Source: Cannabis sativa (taxonomy: Eukaryota; Streptophyta; Magnoliopsida; Rosales; Cannabaceae). Taken from it: a stretch of 64,000 nucleotides of DNA. The notes below the pieces were generated by a model. The model made no database searches. It was not told the DNA's origin and saw only the letters and a program-made list of their open reading frames with translations. The translations under genes and the position numbers were made by a program. Below are positions 12,501-63,829 of the stretch, piece by piece. The DNA lies in contig NC_083607.1 in NCBI RefSeq assembly GCF_029168945.1, positions 11,612,001 to 11,676,000 of the forward strand, written 5' to 3'. Positions within the stretch are counted from its first letter, which is position 1. Every line of letters begins with the position of its first letter.

Positions 12501-14031
12501 GTAAATGGTTTGACAGAACTCGACTTAGGTACTAGACTTGATTGGTTGGAAAAACCTTCTTGATGATTTGTAAGTTGGTATAGGCCATCTTTAAGAGTCC
12601 CTTGCAGCAGCACCCTCCTTGACTCCAGATCCTTCACAAAACAATTTTGAGCAAAGAATTCAACAAACACATTATTATCATGTGTGAGTTTAGAAATACT
12701 AAGTAGGTTCTTAGTGATGTTAGGCACATGTAAAACATTGCTCAAAATTATGGAGTTGTTATCAAATGAGGGTATTAGACTTTTACCAACATGGGCAATT
12801 TCAAGTTTATTGCCATTACCAACAGTCAATGTCTCCTCACCATTGTAATCGGTCTTGTGAGTGAGATTGTTTGGGTCGGCTGTGACATGGTTGCTTGCTC
12901 CTGAGTCGACATACCAGGCAGTGTCCTCCACCATTTCAGGGGTAGCTATAAATGCAGAAGCACCGTTGCTATTGTTACTGGTTTGTCCTCCTTTGTTTCC
13001 ACTGCTGGATCCATTTGGATCTGAACCCATATATGTTTCATCGTAGCGATTATAACAGTGAGCAGCACTGTGGCCATATCTTCCACATACTTGGCATGTG
13101 GGTTTAGTATTGCCTTGATTCCTTCCTCCACGACCTCTGAACCTACCCGAGCCTCTGCCTCCTCGAGTTTGGTTCGAGTTGCCACGATTTCCTTGTCCAT
13201 ACTGCCCAGAGTTATTAGATCTGTTGCCTGCAAAACCAGTGTTTCTTGTAGCAGCAACATTAGCAGAAGGAGAACCTGAGATAGGTTGTTTGGAAGATCC
13301 AGACAATGTTGTTAGCCTATCTAGCTTGCTGTCAAAACTCAGGAGTATATCCTGAAGTTCTTGCCAGGAAGTGGATAATCTGGCTTCAACCTGAAGAACA
13401 ATGGGTAAGTACTCAATGTCAAGACCTGAAAGAATATTAGAGACGAGTTGTTTTTCAGGATAAGGGTCTCCAGCAAGAGCCAAAACGTCTGCCCATTGAC
13501 GTTTTTGACGAAGATAATCTGCCATAGACATGGTTCCCTTTCTGTAGGTCTGTATCTTAGTGCGATATTCATCCATTTTCACACTCGAGTGTGCTCCAAA
13601 CAGTGTCTCCAAAGCTTGCCATAAGCTTGCAGACGAGTCACACCCCATAACTTCCGTGGCTATACTTTCTGTCATTGAGCCATAGAGCCAACCAAGCAAC
13701 AGTTGGTCATTCACAATCCATGATTCAAAATCTGGATTTACGACAGTAGCACCTTCACCTGAAGATACATCAATTGCAGGAACTCGACTGGTCTGATTCT
13801 GGTACCATTTAGATACCCATCCAATCGATGACCACAGACTATAGCAGAAACCATGGTCTTCCACAAAGTATAATTGTTCCTGTCTAATTTTAAAGCAAAA
13901 GGTTGAGTAAGAGTTGTACCCACATGTGGCCCAACGATAGTGGGAGCTGGAGCTGAAATCTGAGCAACGCCACTGGTTGTACTTCTGGCTGTCGATCCTT
14001 GTTCTGCAGGCATAGGAGTTTGCTCTGCCAT
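9584..14031 (-). pseudogene. Copia gag-pol polyprotein, one frameshift in gag
   Basis: The natural start is the Met at 14031 (MAEQTPMPAEQ), but that frame stops at 13738; the rest is read in another frame, open from 14083 to 9584. A single small indel near 13800, early in gag, explains this. Order in the long frame: gag (UBN2-like), zinc knuckle CQVCGRYGHSAAHC near 13070, protease WYVDSGASNH near 12900, GAG-pre-integrase, integrase (HTDVWGP, TDWGGEF, the Glu of NGRAERKHRH), reverse transcriptase (YVDDIIITGN near 10550), RNase H (SDADWA, STESEYRAL, CDNMGA). All catalytic motifs are present. It is nearly intact, but gag and pol are not in one frame with the start as sequenced; a sequencing error at that site would give the same picture. 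Confidence 0.9.
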
Positions 14032-14070
14032 ATTTCACTCGCACGAACACACCACCGGTGTAGAAGAGAA

Positions 14071-14082
14071 GCTCTGATACCA
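14071..14082 (-). promoter_or_regulatory. Copia primer-binding site
   Basis: TGGTATCAGAGC on the minus strand, directly after the 5' LTR. It matches the 3' end of initiator tRNA-Met, the usual Copia primer. Confidence 0.9.
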
Positions 14083-14358
14083 AGTTTGAAAGCAGAGTAT
14101 TTGCAGAAAATAGAAAAATAGGCAGAGAGAATGAGAAATCAGCTCAATGAATTCATTGGCTAAAGTTTGTATTTATAGATTTTTCTGTACAGAATACAAG
14201 AATGACCTAAAGGATCTTTACACAATCATAAAGCAATCATTACAAAGGGAATATTCTAACAATAATTTGTTACAAGGTTGGGACCACATCATTCTGTTAT
14301 GACAGCTCACACCTATACAAACCAGTAGGCAAAATAGGCAAAATATCATTTCTTCACA
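14083..14358 (-). repeat. Copia 5' LTR
   Basis: 276 bp, the promoter-bearing LTR for the minus-strand element; one mismatch to the other LTR. Bordered outside by TGGCT and inside by the primer-binding site. Confidence 0.92.
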
Positions 14359-14808
14359 TGGCTAGCCAAGCAGTTCAAGTTTTTTACATTTCTGATCTGG
14401 CTAATGATAAATGGTCTATTGTTTTATCGACACCAGAGAGGAGGTTCTTAGAGACTGAAGAGGATGAGGAGAATGCTGACTTATGTTACGATGACTTCAT
14501 TGTTGGACAACCAATTCATGAGCAACTTATGGGAATTGATCGTAACATTGAGGAAGACGACGCTGAATACATTAGAAACGATATCAATGAGGGAATATGG
14601 GTCAATTGTGATTCAGGCAAACATAAACCAAAAAAGAAAAGAAAACGTGTCTAATTGGTAACTTGATATATATATATATAACTTACTTTATATTGTGGTT
14701 GTGAATGCTCCTGAATACTTAACAATTTGTTTATGCTTTTAATATTTCATATACACTACTTGTTATATATATAGCTAACCTTAAAGTTTGTTTGTTAATG
14801 GTGTAGAC

Positions 14809-17800
14809 ATGGCGAACTCGCAATCAGGATCTGATTCGGGCGCAGAAAATGAGTGTCCAACCACAATACCTACACGAGGGCCGACGCAAATGAATGAAAT
14901 ATCCAAACTAATGAATCAGGGCAAAAGAGTGGCCCTCGAGGTTAATGACAAAGGTCAATACTGTGGAAAAAGCTATGCGAAGCTCGTATCCACTCTAGGA
15001 GTCAGATGTCGGCAGACAATAGGGTTGGCCTATAAAAACTGGAAAGAAGTCAACCCCACTCTGAAAAATAAAGTTTGGAAAGACATACAGGTAAGCTGTT
15101 ATTTGTTAGAATTTTGATTTGTTTTTCTATTACTTCAAATGTTGACTCTAACCGTGTTTGTTTTCCTTCAAAATAGACGGGCTTCATTGTGCCGGACTCC
15201 TTCAAACATAATTGTCTCATCCTAGCTGGGAAGTTAATGAAAGACTTCAAGAATAGGATGACAAAAGACATCATAATGCCCGCTTTGAAAGAGAATGATC
15301 TGGGACGACTGGCACAAGTCCCTGAAAAGCACCCCGAGATCGACGTTACTGATTGGTGCAAATTTGTTGAAAGTCGACTAACTCCTGAATTTCTGGTACG
15401 TTAATTATATTAACACTAAGATAAACTCTTAAATACAAGTACATGTATCTAATGTATTTTTTTGGCATTGTAGGAATTGAGTAAGGTGCAACGTGAACGC
15501 TCCTCAAAAATTCAATCCAGACATCGAAGTGGTCGGAGTGGAATGGTGAACGTACGGGAAGCTGTGGTAAGTAATGCTTAAAATTTAATGTGCTATAATA
15601 TGCTATACAATTTAATTGGTACTCATTTCATTGTTATAACGTTATGTAGAAAAAGGACCTCGAAGTTGCAGATCCCCCCCGCCACCGTGTTTGGATTAAA
15701 TCTCGCACCAAGAGTAGAAAACTTGTCACTAATTACGACAAGTAAATTGCAGAGAAGATAGTAAGTATATATTAATCCTTAATTGAGTTCTACTCATGAG
15801 TTAGTGTATATAATTCATATACTAATTGCTTGAATATATACATGCATTAGGCTCAATTAGAGGAGAAGCTTAGTCAGGGACAAATTCAGGTCCAGGGCCA
15901 AAACGATATCCTGACGCAGGCGCTCGGGACACCAGAGCATCCTGGACGTGTCAGGGCTGCTGGGTATGCTATTACTTGAAATGTTATTTATTTAGTTACA
16001 CAAATAAAATCGTTGCTAATTTGCATTTTATGATTTGTAGGTTCCTGACTAGGGCATCTCAACTGTTCGGCAGGAAGAAAAGGGAAGTGTCTGATGTTGT
16101 GGCTCGGCAAGTGAAGGAGATTTAAAATTAAAAGCCGAAGTCCAATCCCTTAAGCAGCAGAGAAACGCTGCCGAACAAGAGGAAGAAGGAGAGGTGGCTA
16201 GTGAGGCGTATGTTCCACAACCATACGCTCCTTAGCATGAGGTACAACCACAAACTTATGTTGAGGAGTTTATTTCCCTCAACGACCAAGGTATCCTGTA
16301 CAATTTCGATGACCATGCGGCCCTTAATCAGCAAGTACATCTCTGCTCTAACAACATCGACAACATTGTGGCCCGGGGGTATTTGTACGAGCATGTTGGT
16401 ATAATCCAAGTTCACTGCCAGAACTACGATGATTCACATGCCCGGATTATGGTTTGGGAAATCCTACAAGAGGACGCTGAAATCCCAATCCCAATTGAAG
16501 AGTGCAGATATGTTAGGGACGTATACCAGATGTTCTTTCCTTGGCCTAAACACTTAATTCTAACAACCGAGGTAACTTCTCTTATAAATTAATTATTAAT
16601 GCTTAGTGGAGTTTGAATATCTTCAATATTCATCCGTAGTGAAGTAGGTTCTGCGAATATATGTGCTGCGGTGGGATGGATGAACAAACTACTGTTATAT
16701 ATGTGTTATTTGTCGTTATACAGGCATGTTTAAAATTTTTGGGGTCATTCAATTACAACCGTTATGCTGCCGAAATTTCGGTAGAATTTGGATAAAATTT
16801 GATATATACATATATATAATGTTCTGTTTTGTTTAGGGTCCACTCGCTCAACCGCCCTCAAGACGTGATGCGTCAAAGGGGAAAGCTTTGATGCTTTCTC
16901 CACAAGGCCGTGGTGCACGGGAAGATGACTTATTCACGGAAAAGAAGATGGCATTGATCCCTAATTCGCTAAAATGGATGATTCATGAATTCCTGAGGCT
17001 CAAAGATAAACGTGATATAATCACAATTCCTGTCCCCCGAGGATTCATTGCACCGCGTACCCAGATCACGTTATATGGAGAGGATTTGCAGCAGGTTGCT
17101 ACATGTGACTACATCGGCAACCAGGGAATGCTGTTTGGAATGATGTATACTCTTCTTTAATCTAATTAACCTTATATCAAATTATAGTCAAATTATTATA
17201 TGACACTAACACTTTTTTTTGGCAGGCACATATGGGAGAGCATCAACGGTCTGAGGAAAATTTTCAAGTTTTACGACCTAGAGCTTCTCGTAGTGCATGG
17301 GATCACCGATGAAGAAAAGAGTCAGTCGTTTGACGATGCGGCAAGACGATTGGCTAATTGGTTATCATTAATGAATAACAACCACCAAATGTTCTTTATT
17401 CCTTGGAATATCGGGTAAACTTTATTAAATTCTTTAGTGCTAATTGTTCATTTCTATATTATGACTTCAAATTATTTTTGTATTATCTTACTTATATTCC
17501 AATATAATTTTCTAGGAAGCATTGGATGCTAGTGGTGGTTACACCAAGGAAAATTATTCATTTAAACCCTGTAAAAGGCTGCCCAATTCCCGAAGAAATA
17601 GAACAAATGATCGGAAGGTAATAATTTAATGACTTCTTATGTAACAAATTTAAATTAACTAACGAATGCTAATATAATTTTCCAAAACAGGGCATTCATG
17701 TATATAGGGGACGCACATGAGTATCTTGGCCCGTGGCAAGGAATTTCACAAGCAAACTGTCCAAGACAACCTAAAAGCCAAGAATGCGGTTTTTATGTTT

Positions 17801-17860
17801 TGAAATATATCACTGACATCGTCGCACGTGCCAACCCCAGTCGTTGTATACAAGATTAAA
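14809..17860 (+). pseudogene. CACTA second gene: Transposase_24/TNPA-like N-terminus and Ulp1-type protease C-terminus
   Basis: Starts at ATG 14809 (MANSQSGSDSG). Visible exons: 14809-15090 (GRCRQTIG-like plant transposase block), 15177-15396, 15474-15566, 15650-about 15760, 15851-15963, 16041-16572, 16836-17150, 17226-17416, 17516-about 17618, about 17692-17860; most begin after AG and end before GT. The last exons form a C48 (Ulp1/SUMO-protease-like) domain: HW at about 17522, and Gln...Cys in SQECGFYVLKYI near 17785. CACTA elements often carry such a protease next to TNP2. Damage: in-frame TAA in the exon at 15650 (after TNYDK), stops and frame changes near 16120 and 16232. The residue after HWMLVVV..IIHL where the catalytic Asp is expected is Asn (HLNP). 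Exon joins after 17150 are tentative. Confidence 0.7.
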
Positions 17861-18349
17861 AAGCTGTAAGTTTTAGTTATTGATTATAGTATATAAATTC
17901 TATAATAACAAATATATAATATACATATATATAAACTAATATAAATTTTTAATTTTTTTTAACAGTTTGGGGGTAAGAAGCAATAGGATCCAAAAACAGA
18001 ATTGTTACCACTACAGCGAAAGTGGATCGAACAATTGATGGCGGTGATTCACGGTGACGATTGAGGTTGAAAGGTCCAAGAATTTTTCTTCATTATGTAA
18101 TTTTTATAGATTAACTTGTAGTTAGATTTGTAGTTAGATTTATTAACTTATTAATATTTTTGACTAATTTTACATTAGTGTTTGTGTAATATTTAATTAC
18201 TTTTATGAAATGAAATTATGTATTTTATCCAAATTTAAATAATATTTAATTTATATTTTTAAAAATAAATTTGTAATTTAAATTAAATAAAATAATATAT
18301 AAATTAGTAAATATATAAGTAAAATGTAATTAAAATTATATATTTAATT
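17861..18349. other. CACTA 3' region, no gene
   Basis: AT-rich sequence after the protease gene with a short tandem 'ttgtagttagat' near 18116-18145. The expected right terminus is not visible. Confidence 0.5.
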
Positions 18350-18399
18350 GGAGTTCGATCAATAAATTCGCCGACTGCTCCTTCTAAATTACCATCTTC

Positions 18400-18708
18400 C
18401 TGCATTAATGATAACTAAATATGAGTTATAAAATAAGTAAAAAATAATAATAAAGAAGGAACCACAAATATTATTAAATACAAAATCCTTTAAGTGATAT
18501 GCAATAATAATATAAAGAATCAGTAGATATATTTACACTTTTTCATTATGTCACTCTTTTGTGTGAGCATGAAAAGTTTTACCCCTAACTCGTTTGACAA
18601 CACATTTGTAAACTTATACATTAGAATCCACTAAAGTTGTATTTTAAACAAGAAAATGAAAGCAAATTGCATGTATATAGTTTTAAGTAATCAAAATCAT
18701 TCATTATT
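18400..18708. other. Intron of the SDR paralog fragment, no element recognised
   Basis: AT-rich. It lies between the start of exon 5b and the TRIM. Nothing further seen. Confidence 0.4.
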
Positions 18709-19257
18709 TGTGGACATTGTCCCACATGAAATACATGGTAGAAAATTGAACCATATATAAGAACATAGGCTACTCCACTCATTGCCAATTAGTTTTAGGA
18801 TAGACTCCCATGATTCTCAACACGGTATCAGAGCCATATCCCTTGCGAGCAAGTGATCCTATCCGATCCACACTTATATGTACAGATAATGACCATAGCC
18901 ATCATCTTGAGGGGAAATATTGTAGACATTTTGTGGACATTGTCCCACATGGAATAAATGGTAGAGAATTGAGTCATATATAAGAACATGGACTACTCCA
19001 CTCATTGCCAATTAGTTTTGGGATGGACTCCCATGATTCTCAACATGGTATCAGAGTCATATCCCTTGCGGGCAAGTGATCCTATCTGATCCGCACTTAT
19101 ATATACAGATAATGACCATAGCCATTATCTTGAGAGAAAATATTGTGGACATTGTCCCACATGGAATAAATGGTAGAGAATTGAGTCATATATAAGAACA
19201 TGGACTACTCCACTCATTGCCAATTAGTTTTAGGATGGACTCCCATGATTCTCAACA
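18709..19257 (+). mobile_element. TRIM (miniature LTR element) in tandem form: three LTRs, two interiors
   Basis: Three copies of a 114 bp LTR (TGTGGACATTG ... TTCTCAACA) at 18709-18822, 18932-19045 and 19144-19257. The first two are each followed by a primer-binding site of the iMet type (cGGTATCAGAGC, TGGTATCAGAG) and a roughly 100 bp interior ending in a purine tract (ttgagg/ag..gaaatat). No coding capacity. LTR-interior-LTR-interior-LTR arrays are typical of TRIMs and arise by recombination between copies. A clean 5 bp target duplication is not visible. It lies in the intron of the SDR paralog fragment. Confidence 0.85.
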
Positions 19258-19777
19258 TTCATTTTATTAATAACTCTATTACTATCCAATAACAAATCAA
19301 ACTTTTAAGAACTTTAAATTACAAACTAATTGTCACATTTCTTAAAAATAATAATTTCATTACCAAATTGAATATTTAATTAGCTCATATTTACTATTTT
19401 AAAAAGAGTAAAATATGTGTACCAAATTACACCAAATATCACAATGACATTAACTTTTCGCGATAATAATATTTAAGTTATATTTTTTAGAACTATATAG
19501 GTATAAATGTTTAGTTATTATCTACGTGTCATTTTCTTATTAGTTTATTTTAATTAATTTTTTAAAAAAAATAAAAATTTACTAACTTTGAACAATCAGG
19601 AATTATCATGTGGCAATATACTTACAATTTAAGAACTAAGTACCTACGAAAATTTTCAAATTATTATTACTATAAAAAATTAAATTTAAGTATTTATTTG
19701 TAAGTTAAACTTTAATATTTATGCCGCAAATTACTTAAAATTATATATAAAAAAAAAGGAAGACAGTAAATTTCGAC
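19258..19777. other. AT-rich intron remainder of the SDR paralog
   Basis: No gene or repeat structure recognised. Confidence 0.4.
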
Positions 19778-19964
19778 CGAATAATTCTCTAACATTGAGG
19801 TTCTAGTAAGCCCTCGAGCAACTGTGTTTACACGAATGTTGTCCTTCACCCATTCACATGCCAAATTCTTTGTCATTTGATTAATTGCTCCTGTGCATGT
19901 TATTAAAACTATTACTTGAAAATAATACAACAACATAATCTATTTTAATATACAAAATTTTTAT

Positions 19965-22200
19965 TAATTCTACTAGTCAGACCAATATACACTACTTTAT
20001 AGAGTAATATAATATATACACTTCTACCATTGATCCAATCCATACCATTCTCCCAACCGACCTCAGAGTGGGACAAAGCCGGAGCTTCCCAGGCCCCCAC
20101 CATTGTCGAACAAGCAGAGTTAACCCTTGCTAAAACTCCCATACACGACGGGAACACCTGATCATGGTAGGCACGGTTCCTGGCATTCCAAAGTTCATCA
20201 CACAAACAGATACCAAACTTGGAAAAAGCCTCTCTATCCTCCTTGCTTGCACTCCCTAAGAAACCTGGATCAAGCAGCCACAGAAGAAAATCTCTAAGAC
20301 AGGAAAAGTTCAAATGCTCACAACGAATCGCCCATTGACTACCATACCAGGTGGCCTTGGCCAACGGACAATGACAGAACAAATGCAACCAAGAATCCAC
20401 ATTTTTTGAAATTAAGACCCCCTGGTCCACCGGTAGACACAAAGCATCCCACTCCACAAGGGTGAGATAACGATCTTTATCTCCTTCTCCTATCCACCAG
20501 AATTTACGAATCACTTGATCAAGTTCTCTACATAGAACCTTAGGGAGAAGAAAAGAAGACATCGAGTAAAGAGGGACGCTCTGGGCCACAGTTCTAATAA
20601 GGGTAGCTCTTCGATACGATCTTCTCCTTTAAGAACTTGAAATCCTTCACCTTACTCTTTGTCCAAAGAATCGGGTTACCCAAAAATTTATCCTCAGTCC
20701 CCAACTTGCGAAACCCAAGCCATCCACAATCTCCAATTGAGTATCACGGGCCGTGATACCAAAACAATATAGGCAGATTTCTGCACATTTAGCCGTTGCC
20801 CCGTCCACGACCCATACTCATTGATACACTCGAGAACGGCTCCCACATCCTCAATATTAGCCATACAAAAAATGATAGTATCGTCAGCATACATAAGGTG
20901 AGTGATTGAAGGGCTCCGACTGCTCACCTTAAAGCCAGTAATCAGACCCTCGACTTCCTTCACAAGGAGCATCCGAGAGAACACCTCGCTGCATAAAATG
21001 AAGAAGTAAGGCGAGATGGGGTCTCCTTGTCGGGGGCCACAGTTCGACTTAAATTGTTTCAAAGGGCCCCCATTTAGCAGGATCGAAAGAGAGACCGATC
21101 TAACACAATGCATAACCATTCCAATGAATCTGGCATCGAAGCCATAGGTCTCCAAAGTACACTCCAAAAAACTCCATTCTATTCGATCATAAGCTTTTGA
21201 CATATCAAGCTTCAATCCAACGTACCCCTCGGGGCCATTGAGTTTTTTGAAGGAGTCCAAGACCTCATTCGCCATAATACTATTCTCAGCAATCCATCTT
21301 CCCGGCACAAAAGCGGATTGGAACGGAGAGATTAAATCTTTAAGGAGGGGGCGCAGCTGATTCGCCAACAACTTAGAAATGATCTTATAAGTAAAATTGC
21401 ACAAACTTATGGGTCGAAAATAATCAAAACAATTGGCACCTGTTTTCTTCGGGATCAAGACTACAAAAGTCTAATTAATTTCTTTGGCAAACTCTCCAAT
21501 CTCGAAGAAATGAGTCACCGCGGCCACAACATCTTTTCCCACCGTATCCCAGTGATCTATAAAAAAATTGTCGGGCATCCCATCAGGACCTGGGGCTTTA
21601 AGGGGAGGCATTGCCCAGACCACCTCCTTGATCTCTTTCTCCGTAGGTTTCCTGATCAAAACTTGATTAGCCTCTGCTAAAACACCCGAAGAGATCAGGC
21701 CATAAAGATTATGGGTAGTAGGGGATGTCGAAGTAAGCAGAGACATGAAATTAGAACGAAAATGATTTCTAATGGGTTGCTTTCCTTCGAGCCAGGAATT
21801 ACCATCCACACACACTGCAGAAATAAAATTGTGTTTCCTCTTGATCCCATGGCAGCATGGAAGAACTTCGAGTTCCGGTCTCCATGGCGATACCAAAGCT
21901 CACGAGATTTTTACTTCCAGATATCCGCTTGCCTTGCCTCAACCTCATCAATTTCAAGAACAATATCAGTTTCCAACTTCAAATTTACTTCAGACGGAAC
22001 ACGACCTTGAATCTCAATCAGAAGATTATTGAGAATCCTCAACTTCTCTTCACACATGCCAAAATGAGTTTTATTCCACTTCGACAAGCATCTTCGGGTA
22101 TTGTCCAAGCGGGCAACCAATTGGCAACTTCTGGAGTCGCGGAGTTCGATGGCCCAAGCTTGTTCGATTACTTCTCTACATGTTTCGTCTCTAGACCACG
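19965..22200 (-). pseudogene. LINE-C, decayed 5'-truncated ORF2
   Basis: Minus-strand relic of a plant LINE ORF2, in pieces: 22195-21911 (post-endonuclease linker, LDNTRRCLSKWNK), 21896-20694 (RT start with [48 protein letters not shown] and active site LMYADD; broken by an in-frame stop at 21471-21473), 20589-19965 (FRKFWW, then directly a zf-RVT-like HLFCHCPLAKATW). The endonuclease is absent (5' truncation), part of the zf-RVT region is deleted, the RNase H is missing, and several frames are shifted. No poly-A tail is visible at the 3' end near 19960. It lies 75 bp from SDR exon 4b. Its RT differs clearly from LINE-B and LINE-D, so it is another family. Confidence 0.85.
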
Positions 22201-22329
22201 CATTAAGATATATATTATAGATTGATCATTGTGTGATGCAAATCAACTCTGTGACAATTAACACCGATCAAAGTCCACCAAAAATACAATATATATACAC
22301 ATAGGTATATTCCCATCAACCCATTCAAA

Positions 22330-22352
22330 AGAAATATATATATATATATATA
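22330..22352. repeat. AT dinucleotide microsatellite
   Basis: About eleven AT units. Unstable site at the broken edge of the Copia leader. Confidence 0.85.
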
Positions 22353-22498
22353 TGATTGTATCTAAAAAAAAATGCGGCAGCAGTATTATTCAAAAAAGAA
22401 AAATCAAAAACTTAATTTTTTTTAAAATCTCCAAATTTCATGAACAATAAAATCATCAAATTTTCAATCAATTCAGTAAAAGTGAATCTAATACCACT

Positions 22499-22986
22499 TG
22501 TTAAGATTTATAAAACACTCAAGAAATATAAATATCAAAGATCTAAATATATTCCTAAAAGTGCTTTAATATAGAAAATCCTGAATCATAAATTTATATA
22601 ACCTTTGCTTAATTAAAGAAGACGATGATGATAAAAGATGAGCGGAAGCACTAACCTAAAGCCATTGTTGGAGATTTCAGAAAAGGTTTTGATCTTAAGA
22701 GAATACACTATTTTCTTAGGTATTTTCTCTGATGGGGAAGGAGAGAATACAGAAACTCTTAGTGTCTTGGGTACCACTACCTATTTATAGGCTCATTATA
22801 TAATGAGTTTTTAGTATTTATAATTTGGCCCCTCAACAAATTATAAATTAACTTGTGGTATTTACATTATTTCTATGATAATTTAATACCCTTTTGATAA
22901 CATAATTGGTCACTTAATTTTATATCACACTTTATAATAACATATACATTATACATATGTACCCACAATAAAATTTTAATCCAACA
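22499..22986 (-). mobile_element. Lone Copia-type LTR with a remnant of 5' leader
   Basis: On the minus strand the 488 bp unit starts TGTTGGATTA and ends ATCTTAACA (TG..CA ends). It has a TATA-like CTATAAATAGG and is followed by GTGGTATTAGA, a degenerate iMet primer-binding site (22498-22488). Some 150 bp of leader remain (to about 22350), then an AT dinucleotide tract; the rest of the element is gone. Confidence 0.75.
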
Positions 22987-23300
22987 AATATAATAATAAG
23001 AAATATTTTTTTAATACAATTTTTGTAGTCCTAATTGGAATAAATATAGTTTTTCACACACAATTTATTAGTAGTGTAACATCAAATTTAATGAGCTCGT
23101 TAAAGATGCTCTAGCGTGCAAATCCCATAAAAAACGATAATATTGTGCGCACGTGCAAGTGTAACATAGTTTCATAGATATTATTAATTATTCTTCATAT
23201 TTATATAAGTATCGACCAATAAAAGACACCGAACTAATTTATTTGAGGTAGAGAGTTGCATCCACACACTGCATATTTATGTATATATAATCTTCTAGTT
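22987..23300. other. 3' flank of the SDR gene
   Basis: Downstream of the stop codon on the minus strand; probably holds the 3' UTR. AT-rich; no element recognised. Confidence 0.5.

Positions 23301-63829
<40,529 letters not shown>

Larger units (their letters stand above)
9321..14358 (-). mobile_element. Young Ty1/copia retrotransposon inside the CACTA transposase
   Basis: 5038 bp, minus orientation. Two 276 bp LTRs at 9321-9596 and 14083-14358 differ by one base by eye (cttaatg / ctcaatg). A perfect 5 bp target duplication TGGCT lies at 9316-9320 and 14359-14363. Read on the minus strand the LTR starts TG and ends CT, a non-canonical end pair known among plant Copias. The primer-binding site TGGTATCAGAGC (tRNA-iMet type) follows the 5' LTR directly at 14082-14071. 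One long gag-pol frame fills the interior. The very similar LTRs mean it is by far the youngest dated insertion here. Confidence 0.95.
6288..14654 (+). pseudogene. TNP2-type CACTA transposase, broken and split by Copia
   Basis: En/Spm transposase, which in life binds the element ends and cuts them in the nucleus. Start ATG at 6288 (MDKSWM, the usual TNP2 start). Order: transposase-associated domain with CPCVDC to about 6550; TNP2 core 6560-7740; DUF4218-like region 7850-8727; intron 8728-8804 (GTAAGT..TATAG); DUF4216 from about 9080, interrupted by Copia at 9321 and resumed at 14364, ending in a basic KKKRKR tail with TAA at 14652-14654. Damage: frameshifts near 6550 (poly-G), 7720, 7865 (poly-A) and 9215, an in-frame TGA at 7034-7036, and the 5 kb insertion. 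It cannot make an active protein as it stands. Confidence 0.85.
5472..18349 (+). mobile_element. CACTA (En/Spm) transposon carrying a nested Copia element
   Basis: Begins with the CACTA terminus CACTACTACAA and has subterminal repeats (rows of 'agaggcggtt' and its complement, 5490-5690). It encodes the two usual gene sets: a TNP2-type transposase and a second gene that ends in a Ulp1-type protease. Without the nested Copia it is about 7.8 kb, a normal size for autonomous CACTAs. It sits inside the last exon of an SDR paralog, and exon sequence resumes at 18350. I cannot find the mirrored terminus (TTGTAGTAGTG) at the right end, so a deletion probably removed it. The right border is set by where exon similarity restarts. 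Confidence 0.85.
5366..19890 (-). pseudogene. Partial SDR paralog (exons 4-5), last exon split by a CACTA insertion
   Basis: Three pieces in gene order on the minus strand: exon 4b 19890-19778; the start of exon 5b 18399-18350 (EDGNLEG...EFIDRTPIK); the rest of exon 5b 5471-5366 (NEISSMVVFLC, then GQVISIDGGFTV, stop TAG). Exon 4b has exactly the length of exon 4 and an AG acceptor, but the conserved VAPG reads VARG and the donor is GTCGAA, a weak site. Exon 5b is broken twice: by the roughly 12.9 kb CACTA/Copia nest, and by a small deletion removing the FSAASYVT equivalent, which shifts the frame. No exons 1-3 lie between 19890 and the stop of the main gene at 23301, so this looks like a tandem duplicate of only the 3' end, or a whole copy whose 5' part was lost. 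Confidence 0.85.

Noticed and set aside
10778..13279. Short plus-strand ORFs inside Copia
   Set aside because: Shadows of the minus-strand gag-pol frame.
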